A stretch of DNA of 6,850 bases from Bacteroidota bacterium (GTDB taxonomy: Bacteria > Bacteroidota > Bacteroidia > Flavobacteriales > Flavobacteriaceae): assembly GCA_021793135.1 (NCBI GenBank), contig JAJYTI010000117.1, positions 1 to 6,850 of the forward strand. Reading direction: 5' to 3'. The notes beneath the pieces were generated by a model. That model was given only the letters and a program-made list of their open reading frames with translations, had not been told where the DNA came from and did not search any database. The position numbers and the translations under genes are program-made. This document shows, one piece after another, positions 1 to 6,353 of the stretch; within the stretch, counting starts at the first letter, position 1, and every line of letters begins with the position of its first letter.

Positions 1-1
1 A

Positions 2-1732
2 ATCGATGAGTCAAAAATAGATGCCTCACAAAGCAAATTTGTAAAGAAATACTTTTTAGATAAGGTACAACCAGCCTTGGTTACTTACATGCTAGATGAC
101 TTAGAAACCTTTCCTACACTTAAAGATAGTGCCGCTTACCTAGCAGTAAGTATGCTTATGGGAAAAACGCCCGATGATGAAGATAAAATTAGCTATGCCT
201 TAATCGAAATCCCTAGAGTAATTAATAGGTTCGTAGAGATTCCGTCTTCCAATAGTAAGCGATATATAATCATCTTGGATGATTTGATTCGATATTGTTT
301 GGATAAAATATTTAGCATATTCGAATACAAAAGTATTCGTGCGCATATGATTAAAATAACACGTGATGCCTCTTTGGATATCGATAGTGATTTGAATAAA
401 AGTTTTATTGATAAGATATATAAAAGTGTGAAAGAAAGGAGTGTAGGGCATCCTGTTAGATTTGTATATGACAAAGATATCGACAAACGCACTCTAGATT
501 ATTTGTTAGAGAAAATGAATCTTGTCCATACCGATAGTTTAATACCTGGTGGGCGTTATCATAACCGTAGAGACTATATGCAATTCCCTAGTTTAGGGAG
601 AGAAGATTTTCTTTATAAAAAACAGCCGCCACTCAAGGTTCCTGGATTAAGCATGCAAGGAAGTATTTTGCAACAAATAGCTCAGAAAGATTATTTATTA
701 TACACTCCTTATCAATCTTTCTCTTATGTAGTCCGTTTTTTACGAGAAGCAGCATTAGACCCTAAAGTTCGTGCCATTCGAATAAGTATATATCGTCTTG
801 CCGAGATATCTCATGTAGCGAGTTCTTTAATTAATGCAGCTAAAAATGGTAAGGCGGTAACTGTAGAGATAGAATTACAAGCTCGTTTCGATGAGGAAGC
901 TAATATTCGTTATGCAGAACAAATGCAACAAGAAGGAGTGAAGTTAATCTTCGGTGTAAAAGGATTAAAGGTGCATTGTAAAGCCTGTGTAATCGATAGG
1001 TTAGAAGGAGATAAAATACAGCATTATAGTTTTCTAAGCACAGGTAATTTCAATGAATCTACAGCCCAAGTCTATACAGATTATACTTTGTTTACAGCGA
1101 ATCAGAAAATTTGTAAAGAAGTAAATAAAGTATTCCAATTCTTTGAAGTCAATTATAGAGTAAAAAAATATAAGCATCTTTTGGTTTCTCCGCATTATAC
1201 TAGAAACGCTATTAGAAAATTAATTGACAATGAAATAGATAATCATAAAAAAGGATTACCTAGTGGAATTCGGCTTAAAATGAATAGCTTGTCAGATCAT
1301 AAGATTATAAGTGAGCTGTATAAAGCAAGTCGCGAAGGAGTGCCTATTCAATTAATTATCAGAGGTATTTGTTGTTTGGTCCCTGGAGTTCCAAATATGA
1401 GTGAAACGATAGAGGTAATTAGTGTAGTAGATAAGTTCTTGGAACATACAAGATTATTTATATTCGAGAATGCTGGACGCCCTAAGGTTTATATCTCTTC
1501 TGCCGACTTTATGACTCGAAATCTCGATTTCAGAGTAGAAATCTCTTGTCCGATATATGATAAAGATATCAAGCAAGAATTGATAGATACTTTTGAAATT
1601 TGCTGGAGCGACAATGTTAAAGCGCGTGTTGTGGATGAAAATCAAAGCAATAAATACCGCCATAACAATGAATTAAAAGTTCGCTCACAGTTTGCAACAT
1701 ATACTTATTACACTAAAAAGCTAGAATACTAA
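2..1732 (+). CDS. ppk1: Polyphosphate kinase 1 (PPK1), 5'-truncated by window edge
   Basis: PPK1 transfers the terminal phosphate of ATP to long-chain polyphosphate, reversibly, through a phosphohistidine. The frame is open from the first complete codon (base 2), so the first ATG at 77 is internal. 576 residues are visible of a family length near 690, so most of the N-terminal domain is missing. The head domain covers roughly visible residues 15-200, followed by the two phospholipase-D-like C-terminal domains. By motif alignment from memory to E. coli PPK: the phosphorylated His435 is His325 here (KVHCK, codon 974-976); the metal/phosphate Arg375 and Arg405 are Arg265 (IYRLA) and Arg295 (ARFDEEAN); His592 is His482 (FLEH, codon 1445-1447). 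E. coli His454 is replaced by Phe344 (YSFLSTGN). The ppx-like gene follows after 5 bp, so they are probably co-transcribed. Identification is very secure. Confidence 0.97.
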   Translation: MDESKIDASQSKFVKKYFLDKVQPALVTYMLDDLETFPTLKDSAAYLAVSMLMGKTPDDEDKISYALIEIPRVINRFVEIPSSNSKRYIIILDDLIRYCLDKIFSIFEYKSIRAHMIKITRDASLDIDSDLNKSFIDKIYKSVKERSVGHPVRFVYDKDIDKRTLDYLLEKMNLVHTDSLIPGGRYHNRRDYMQFPSLGREDFLYKKQPPLKVPGLSMQGSILQQIAQKDYLLYTPYQSFSYVVRFLREAALDPKVRAIRISIYRLAEISHVASSLINAAKNGKAVTVEIELQARFDEEANIRYAEQMQQEGVKLIFGVKGLKVHCKACVIDRLEGDKIQHYSFLSTGNFNESTAQVYTDYTLFTANQKICKEVNKVFQFFEVNYRVKKYKHLLVSPHYTRNAIRKLIDNEIDNHKKGLPSGIRLKMNSLSDHKIISELYKASREGVPIQLIIRGICCLVPGVPNMSETIEVISVVDKFLEHTRLFIFENAGRPKVYISSADFMTRNLDFRVEISCPIYDKDIKQELIDTFEICWSDNVKARVVDENQSNKYRHNNELKVRSQFATYTYYTKKLEY

Positions 1733-1737
1733 TTCTT

Positions 1738-2634
1738 ATGGATTTAAAAATATCAAAATATGCTGGAATAGATATTGGGTCCAATGCTATTCGCTTGCTC
1801 ATAATGTTTGTGTATGAGATTGAAAACCAGCCACCGCAGTTTAAAAAATCTTCATTGGTCCGTGTACCTATCCGATTAGGAGCCGATGTGTTTTTTAACG
1901 GTGCAGTTTCAGAAAACAATATAAAAAGAATGCAAGATACAATGAATGCATATAGTTTATTGTTGAAAGCACATGGAGTAGATAAGTATAGAGCTTGTGC
2001 CACATCTGCGATGCGAGAAGCAAGTAATGGGCAAGATGTGGTAAACATCATGAAGGAAAAATCAGGTATTCAAATCGAAATAATCGATGGGGAAGATGAA
2101 GCTAATATTATTGCACAAACCAATTTATCTGAGCTCTTAAAAACCAAAAGAAATTTCTTATACGTAGATGTAGGAGGAGGGAGTACCGAACTTAACTTTT
2201 ATAGTGGTGGAAAGTTTAAAGGAACGCAGTCTTTCAAATTAGGAACTGTTCGTTTACTACACGATGAAAATATCGAAGCGGAAACAAAACGTATGAAAGA
2301 ATGGGTGCTAAAAGTCACTAAAGGGTACACTGCTATTTCTCTTATTGGGTCGGGAGGAAACATTAATCACATTCATAAATATAGTGGTCGGAAGTCAAAT
2401 AAATCATTGAGTTATGGTTTCTTAAAATCCTATTATGAAACGGTAAAGAAATATAGCTATAATGAGCGTATTATGAATATGCAGATGAAACCCGATCGTG
2501 CAGATGTTATTGTTCCAGCGACCAAAATCTATCTTCAGGCTATGAATTGGTCCAAAGCTAAACGTGTTTTTGTACCTAAAATCGGTCTTGCCGACGGAAT
2601 AATTAAAGGTTTATATAACGAATCTTTAGTTTAA
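1738..2634 (+). CDS. ppx: Ppx/GppA-family phosphatase (probable exopolyphosphatase), short form
   Basis: 298 residues of the ASKHA (actin/hsp70-like) Ppx/GppA fold. Phosphate-1 motif: GIDIGSNAIRL at residues 10-20. Phosphate-2 motif: VDVGGGSTEL at about 143-152. Other family signatures are SAMREASNG (about 90-98), the acidic IDGEDEA (about 116-122) and GSGGN (about 204-208). The family removes terminal phosphates from polyphosphate or hydrolyses pppGpp to ppGpp. The gene lies 5 bp after ppk1, which favours exopolyphosphatase, but sequence alone does not exclude (p)ppGpp activity. It is much shorter than E. coli Ppx (about 510 residues) and ends after the two-lobed catalytic core, without the C-terminal HD-like region; short forms are common in this family. 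The ATG at 1738 is the natural start because the glycine motif begins ten residues later. No Shine-Dalgarno is visible, so translation may be coupled to ppk1. Confidence 0.92.
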   Translation: MDLKISKYAGIDIGSNAIRLLIMFVYEIENQPPQFKKSSLVRVPIRLGADVFFNGAVSENNIKRMQDTMNAYSLLLKAHGVDKYRACATSAMREASNGQDVVNIMKEKSGIQIEIIDGEDEANIIAQTNLSELLKTKRNFLYVDVGGGSTELNFYSGGKFKGTQSFKLGTVRLLHDENIEAETKRMKEWVLKVTKGYTAISLIGSGGNINHIHKYSGRKSNKSLSYGFLKSYYETVKKYSYNERIMNMQMKPDRADVIVPATKIYLQAMNWSKAKRVFVPKIGLADGIIKGLYNESLV

Positions 2635-2679
2635 GTCATGCTTTATATTCATTTGGGTATTAGTGTTTTAATTCTATAA

Positions 2680-2718
2680 TTTATATATTGTCTATAAAAT
2701 AATTTTATTATATATAAA
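2680..2718. repeat. A+T-only inverted repeat between ppx and the redox operon
   Basis: TTTATATAT at 2680-2688 is the perfect reverse complement of ATATATAAA at 2710-2718, with a 21-base loop that is itself A+T-rich. It lies 46 bp after the ppx stop and just upstream of the redox-operon promoter. It contains no G or C in the arms and has no following T-run, so it is a poor candidate for an intrinsic terminator. It could be an A+T-rich upstream promoter region, or chance in very A+T-rich sequence. No better terminator for the polyphosphate operon is visible in 2635-2720. Confidence 0.3.
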
Positions 2719-2724
2719 GTTATA

Positions 2725-2756
2725 TTTGCATTAGCTTGTTTTTATTTTTAGGTTTG
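2725..2756 (+). promoter_or_regulatory. Bacteroidota-type promoter of the redox operon
   Basis: TTTG at 2725-2728 serves as the -33 element. After 20 bp comes TAGGTTTG at 2749-2756, which fits the Bacteroidota sigma-ABfr -7 consensus TAnnTTTG with usual spacing. Transcription would begin near 2761-2763, giving a leader of about 16 bases before the ATG at 2779. A second TAnnTTTG match, TATATTTG at 2721-2728, has no TTG at proper spacing (the nearest, at 2688-2690, is 30 bp away), so the 2749 element is preferred. The -7 element is embedded in the inverted repeat 2741-2768. Confidence 0.65.
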
Positions 2757-2768
2757 TCTAAAAATAAA
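2741..2768. promoter_or_regulatory. Operator-like inverted repeat over the -7 element (DtxR/MntR-like?)
   Basis: TTTATTTTTAG (2741-2751) and CTAAAAATAAA (2758-2768) form a perfect 11-bp inverted repeat around a 6-base centre, GTTTGT. The core TTTTTAGG...CTAAAAA resembles the TTAGG...CTAA layout of operators bound by DtxR/IdeR/MntR-family metal-dependent repressors. It covers the -7 promoter element and the predicted transcription start, the position expected for a repressor that blocks polymerase. An intrinsic terminator is unlikely: the stem is almost all A/T and lies just 10 bp before the start codon. The repeat and its position are seen directly; the regulator family is inferred. Confidence 0.5.
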
Positions 2769-2778
2769 TGTAGATACA

Positions 2779-3966
2779 ATGAAAATAAAAATTACTTTAG
2801 GCTTATTACCTCTGTTTTTAGTGGGATGTGAAGTGTTTGCGCCTACGGAATTAGAAGAGTACGAACTATTAGATGGGCCGATTGATGGACTTACTCACGC
2901 AGAATCACGACGATTTGTTGCAGGTGATGTTGCCTTTAACGATCAAATCTTTACGGCAGAAACAGGATTGGGCCCAGTCTTTACTGGAACAAGCTGTGTA
3001 AGTTGCCATGCTGGCGATGGTAAAGGACACCCATTTAATCAGTTTATCCGTTTTGGACAAAGCGATGAAACTGGAAATCATTTTTTAGATCAAGGCGGAC
3101 CACAGCTGCAAAATAAAGCATTACCTGGTTATGAACCAGAAATTTTGCCAGAAGGAGCACCACATGCAACATTCTTAGCACCGGCAGTAACTGGTTTAGG
3201 ATATTTCGATGCGGTGACCGATGCTTACTTATTGGATATAGAAGCAGAACAAGCACAACGAACCGATGGAATACATGGTGAAGTACATTGGAATCACGTA
3301 CCAGACTATGTTACGTTGAGACCTAACGCTATAACAAAAGATGGAAAGTATATCACTCGCTTTGGGAAAAAAGCTTCGGTATACGATTTATTACAACAAA
3401 CCGCCGACGCATATAATCAAGATATTGGCATTACCTCGTTTTACGAACCTTATGATACTTATAGTGGCGACATGTTATCGCCAGAAATCGATAGACAAAC
3501 CATAAGCGATGTGGTGTTTTACTTACAAACATTAAAAGCACCAGTGCCTCGTAATCAGGATAATCCAGATGTTATTGCAGGACGGAATTTATTTGACCAA
3601 GTCCAATGTGCCGTATGTCATAGACCGAATATGGAAACTGGATATTCGCCAATTGAAGTATTATCGAATGTAACTTTTCATCCATACACCGATTTACTTC
3701 TTCATGATTTAGGTCCAGAGTTGGATGATGGCTATACCGAAGGCTATGCTACTTCTGCGCAATGGCGTACGGCAGCACTTTGGGGTTTAGGTTTATCTAA
3801 AGATTCACAAGGTGGAAAGTACTACCTAATGCATGATGGTCGTGCACATAGCATAGAGGAAGCGATTGCACTACACGGAGGTGAAGCGGCGAACTCTAGA
3901 AAGCTGTTCGAACAACTATCACAAGAAGAAAAAAATCAAGTCCTTACATTCTTAGAATCCTTATAA
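2779..3966 (+). CDS. Di-heme cytochrome c lipoprotein, DHOR/DUF1111 (di-heme oxidoreductase) family
   Basis: 395 residues. A lipoprotein signal with lipobox LVGC (residues 14-17) places Cys17 as the lipidated residue. The next residues (EVFAP) lack the acidic/lysine surface-export signal of Bacteroidota, so it probably faces the periplasm. Two c-type heme motifs are visible: CVSCH at 73-77 and CAVCH at 277-281. The C-terminal signature MHDGRAHSIEEAIALHGGEA at 351-370 is characteristic of the DHOR/DUF1111 family, which is related to MauG and bacterial cytochrome c peroxidases. Members are often annotated as 'thiol oxidoreductase' or putative peroxidase, but their substrates are mostly unproven. 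It is the first gene of a three-gene unit, with the Rieske gene starting 3 bp after its stop, so electron exchange between the two is plausible. The start is set by the signal peptide; an ATG at 2768 is followed at once by TAG. Peroxidase or other oxidase activity cannot be decided here. Confidence 0.9.
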   Translation: MKIKITLGLLPLFLVGCEVFAPTELEEYELLDGPIDGLTHAESRRFVAGDVAFNDQIFTAETGLGPVFTGTSCVSCHAGDGKGHPFNQFIRFGQSDETGNHFLDQGGPQLQNKALPGYEPEILPEGAPHATFLAPAVTGLGYFDAVTDAYLLDIEAEQAQRTDGIHGEVHWNHVPDYVTLRPNAITKDGKYITRFGKKASVYDLLQQTADAYNQDIGITSFYEPYDTYSGDMLSPEIDRQTISDVVFYLQTLKAPVPRNQDNPDVIAGRNLFDQVQCAVCHRPNMETGYSPIEVLSNVTFHPYTDLLLHDLGPELDDGYTEGYATSAQWRTAALWGLGLSKDSQGGKYYLMHDGRAHSIEEAIALHGGEAANSRKLFEQLSQEEKNQVLTFLESL

Positions 3967-3969
3967 ACC

Positions 3970-4410
3970 ATGGATAGAGCTAAATTTATAAAAACCTTGG
4001 GTTGCGCAATTATTGGTACACCGCTTGCTATGAGCTTACTGAACTCTTGCGAGAGCATTTACTACGTACAAACGAAGCGAGTAGACGGCAAGTTTATAGT
4101 AAAGAAATCGGAGTTTATACAAACAAAAGGCAAAAGCACTTCTTATAGAAATTTTGTGTTGATAAACAAAGCAGTAGGGGGCTATCCTATTTGCTTGTAT
4201 CGAACCGATGAGGATACCTATGTGGCTTCTTTGCTTCAATGCACGCACCAAGGTTGTGAGCTAGATGTGGGCGGTGGCATTTACACCTGTCCATGTCATG
4301 GTAGTGAATTTAGTACCAAAGGTGAAGTACTGCAAGGACCAGCAGAAAAACATTTAAAAACATTTCCTATAACAACAGATCATGAGAATATTTACATCAA
4401 CCTTGTATAA
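3970..4410 (+). CDS. Small periplasmic Rieske [2Fe-2S] protein, lipoprotein-like
   Basis: 146 residues. Cluster-binding motifs are CTHQGC (91-96) and CPCHGS (107-112): ligands Cys91, His93, Cys107 and His110, with Cys96 and Cys109 able to form the stabilising disulfide of bc1-type Rieske proteins. A proline-loop-like GPA lies at 123-125. The serine that raises redox potential is present (Ser112), but the usual tyrosine two residues on is Phe114 (GSEF), which in bc1 Rieske proteins lowers the potential. The N-terminus has a hydrophobic stretch (about 8-24) ending in LNSC with Cys27, a slightly atypical lipobox, so lipid anchoring to the periplasmic side is likely. There is no twin-arginine motif. 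It is a stand-alone Rieske domain with no cytochrome b or oxygenase partner gene nearby. The di-heme cytochrome upstream is the obvious electron partner (inference). No Shine-Dalgarno is visible, and the 3-bp gap suggests coupled translation. Confidence 0.9.
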   Translation: MDRAKFIKTLGCAIIGTPLAMSLLNSCESIYYVQTKRVDGKFIVKKSEFIQTKGKSTSYRNFVLINKAVGGYPICLYRTDEDTYVASLLQCTHQGCELDVGGGIYTCPCHGSEFSTKGEVLQGPAEKHLKTFPITTDHENIYINLV

Positions 4411-5596
4411 AATAACAGCCATAGGTTTGCTCCTTTGGACTTCTACAGGATTTGCACAACAAAGCAAGGATTCTATAATGAATATGGATGCTGCTTTTAA
4501 CCGACCTTATTTAACCTCCGATAAATCGCCTGTATCTCTAGGAGGGTATTTGGAGGCGAATACCATACATAGTATAAACGACGAGGGAGATACCGATGGC
4601 TTGTCGTTTCAAGCAAGAAGACTTACGTTATTTGTTTCGGCAAGTATCTCCAAAAGGATAAAGTTTATGACCGAAATCGAATTTGAAGATGGCGGAAACG
4701 AAGTGGAAATAGAATTTGCTTCTATGGACGTTGCTTTTCATCCCTTGGTTAACCTACGCGGAGGCATTGTGATGAATCCTATCGGAGCCTTTAACGAAAA
4801 CCATGACGGCCCAAAATGGGAGTTTGTCGAAAGACCAAACGTTGCAACAGAAATGCTAGGTGCTACCTTGTCTAATGCAGGATTCGGTTTACACGGAAAA
4901 ACCTACCATAAGGATTGGATTTTTGGCTACGAAGCCTATTTGACCAATGGTTTTAATAACACCATAATCTCCAACGAAAAGGACAAAACTTACTTGCCAG
5001 CTGGAAAAGCGAATCTAGATAGATTTATGAGTAATGCTAGTGGAAAAGCCATGTTCACAGGAAAACTAGCTATTAAAAACAGACATTTTGGGGAGGTAGG
5101 TTTCTCTTATATGGGAGGTACCTATAACCAACACATAGACGATGGCGAAGATATAGAAGATCCAGCCGATGTGAATGTATATGCTATAGATTTACATACC
5201 GAAATCCCACGATGGGGAACGCAGATTATCGGTGAAATAGCTTGGGTTAACGTGCAGATTCCAGATACCTATACCCAACAGTACGGAAAGAAACAGATGG
5301 GAATGTTCGTGGATGTAGTACAACCTGTTTATCGTAATACCATTTTAGATTGGGAAAATGCTACAGTAAATCTAGCCGCTAGGTTGGATTATGTAGATTG
5401 GAATGTAGGCCGGTTTAACGAAACAGGTACAAGAATTGGCGATGAGGTGCTAGCTATAACCCCAGCCATAAGCTTTAGACCAACACCAAGAACTGTTTTC
5501 CGAGTCAATTATAGGTACGAATGGGAAACTGATATTATGAACAACCCACCTGGGCATGAAGCTACTTGGTATTTTGGTTTTAGCACTTATTTCTAA
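4382..5596 (+). CDS. Outer-membrane beta-barrel porin, OprO/OprP-like
   Basis: 404 residues with a Sec signal peptide: basic start, hydrophobic core about 11-22, cleavage likely after GFA (Ala25), giving a mature N-terminus QQSKD. The mature part has alternating beta-strand patterns such as RRLTLFVSASI and INYR/VNYRYEWET-like strands, and ends in an aromatic residue (FSTYF), the usual signal for outer-membrane barrel insertion. An RR-strand followed by an acidic strand (EIEFEDGG) and a 'GGIVMNPIGAFNENH' segment recalls phosphate-selective porin O/P-like proteins, but similarity is judged by eye and the transported solute is unknown. The start overlaps the last 29 bases of the Rieske gene in another frame; the signal peptide requires this start, since the next Met is residue 33. 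The overlap implies coupled translation, and a functional link with the two redox proteins. The hairpin region 5593-5679 follows. Confidence 0.8.
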   Translation: MRIFTSTLYKITAIGLLLWTSTGFAQQSKDSIMNMDAAFNRPYLTSDKSPVSLGGYLEANTIHSINDEGDTDGLSFQARRLTLFVSASISKRIKFMTEIEFEDGGNEVEIEFASMDVAFHPLVNLRGGIVMNPIGAFNENHDGPKWEFVERPNVATEMLGATLSNAGFGLHGKTYHKDWIFGYEAYLTNGFNNTIISNEKDKTYLPAGKANLDRFMSNASGKAMFTGKLAIKNRHFGEVGFSYMGGTYNQHIDDGEDIEDPADVNVYAIDLHTEIPRWGTQIIGEIAWVNVQIPDTYTQQYGKKQMGMFVDVVQPVYRNTILDWENATVNLAARLDYVDWNVGRFNETGTRIGDEVLAITPAISFRPTPRTVFRVNYRYEWETDIMNNPPGHEATWYFGFSTYF

Positions 5597-5636
5597 AACA
5601 ATAGTAATTTAATTTTCTCTCATAAAATTGTTTTAG
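5593..5636. repeat. 10-bp inverted repeat starting at the porin stop codon
   Basis: CTAAAACAAT at 5593-5602, which includes the porin TAA stop, is the perfect reverse complement of ATTGTTTTAG at 5627-5636, with a 24-base loop. An alternative inner pairing AATTTT (5611-5616) with AAAATT (5624-5629) competes with it. It is A/T-rich and weak alone. It may assist termination between the convergent genes, or protect the mRNA 3' end. Confidence 0.4.
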
Positions 5637-5638
5637 TT

Positions 5639-5686
5639 TCACTCCTCTTCCGTTCTTATAAAGGATAGAAGGGGAGTGATTTTATT
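5639..5686 (+). terminator. Intrinsic terminator of the redox operon, perhaps bidirectional
   Basis: Arms TCACTCCTCTTC (5639-5650) and GAAGGGGAGTGA (5668-5679) pair over 12 bp with one G-U wobble, around a 17-base loop. TTTTATT follows at 5680-5686. This is the most G+C-rich hairpin in the intergenic region between the convergent porin and ZIP genes. On the minus strand the hairpin is followed by AACTAAAACAATTTTAT, a weaker T-tract, so termination of the ZIP transcript here is possible but less certain. Confidence 0.75.
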
Positions 5687-6353
5687 ATAAAAGAAAAGCT
5701 AATAAAATGCCAAGTAGGATAAAAAGTATTTTAGAAATATTGAAATGGTGATTCTTATTGCTTTCAAATAATAGTGTAGTAGAAAGATGTAAAAACACTC
5801 CGACTACCACAGCATATATTTGTGTTTGATAGACTTTAATCCATGGGTTGGTCTCAGCTAGAAAAGTCCCTAAAGGCGTCATTAAAGCAAATATCGATAG
5901 GCACAATAAGGTGTGCTTTACCGATTGCTTTGTATGGGTAAAAAATAAAGTAAGCATGGTAGCTTCTGGAATCTTATGGATTAAAATACCCCATAATAAA
6001 TGATTCCCCTCAGCGATGGGTAATCCTTCTAGCAAAGCGTGAATAGAGAGTCCGATGAATAAAAGCCATGGGAAATTTTGTTGTGATGCATCATGATGCA
6101 TGTGGCCATGCTCAGCACCTTGTGAAAATAACTCCAAAACCAATTGTAATAACACTCCAGAAAGAATAAAAATTCCTACAGGAAAATTGGAATCTGAATT
6201 ATATACTTCGGGTAAAATCTCTAATACGGTTAACGAAAGTAAAAATGCCCCACTAAAAGCCATAATTCTAGTGAGGTATTTTTGTTCTGTAGATATGGAC
6301 TTTCCTATGATATATCCAATAGCTACAGCTAATATTAAAAGTAAATATTGCAT
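5685..6353 (-). CDS. ZIP-family metal (zinc/iron) transporter
   Basis: 222 residues with about eight hydrophobic segments covering nearly the whole length, the ZIP layout. The two metal-site motifs are visible: HALLEGLP in the fourth segment (His105, Glu109, Gly110) and HKIPEA in the fifth (His126, Glu130). These correspond to the HNxPEG motifs of ZupT/GufA-type ZIPs, which import Zn2+, Fe2+ or Mn2+ across the inner membrane. A His-rich stretch, EHGHMHHD (about 81-88), lies between segments 3 and 4, as in many ZIPs, and probably binds metal. The ATG at 6353-6351 is chosen; it overlaps the methyltransferase stop by one base (TGATG). A GTG one codon upstream (6356-6354) is possible and would add one residue. 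Metal specificity cannot be told from sequence. It converges on the redox operon. Confidence 0.9.
   Translation of the reverse strand: MQYLLLILAVAIGYIIGKSISTEQKYLTRIMAFSGAFLLSLTVLEILPEVYNSDSNFPVGIFILSGVLLQLVLELFSQGAEHGHMHHDASQQNFPWLLFIGLSIHALLEGLPIAEGNHLLWGILIHKIPEATMLTLFFTHTKQSVKHTLLCLSIFALMTPLGTFLAETNPWIKVYQTQIYAVVVGVFLHLSTTLLFESNKNHHFNISKILFILLGILLAFLL

Noticed and set aside
77..79. ATG as the start of ppk1
   Set aside because: The upstream 25 codons are open and encode the expected head-domain start (VKKYFLDKVQPAL), so the gene runs in from the left edge.
1713..2051. 112-codon open frame on the - strand
   Set aside because: It is antisense to the ppk1 end and to the conserved phosphate-1 motif of ppx; no recognisable protein features.
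2721..2728. TATATTTG as the -7 element of the redox operon
   Set aside because: It fits TAnnTTTG but lacks a TTG at 17-23 bp upstream; the TAGGTTTG at 2749 has TTTG exactly 20 bp upstream.
2741..2768. The inverted repeat as an intrinsic terminator of ppx
   Set aside because: The arms hold one G/C pair only, it is over 100 bp from the ppx stop and overlaps the promoter of the next operon.
2768..2773. ATG-TAG minimal reading frame just before the di-heme gene
   Set aside because: A start-stop of two codons in A/T-rich leader sequence is likely chance; nothing else supports regulation by it.
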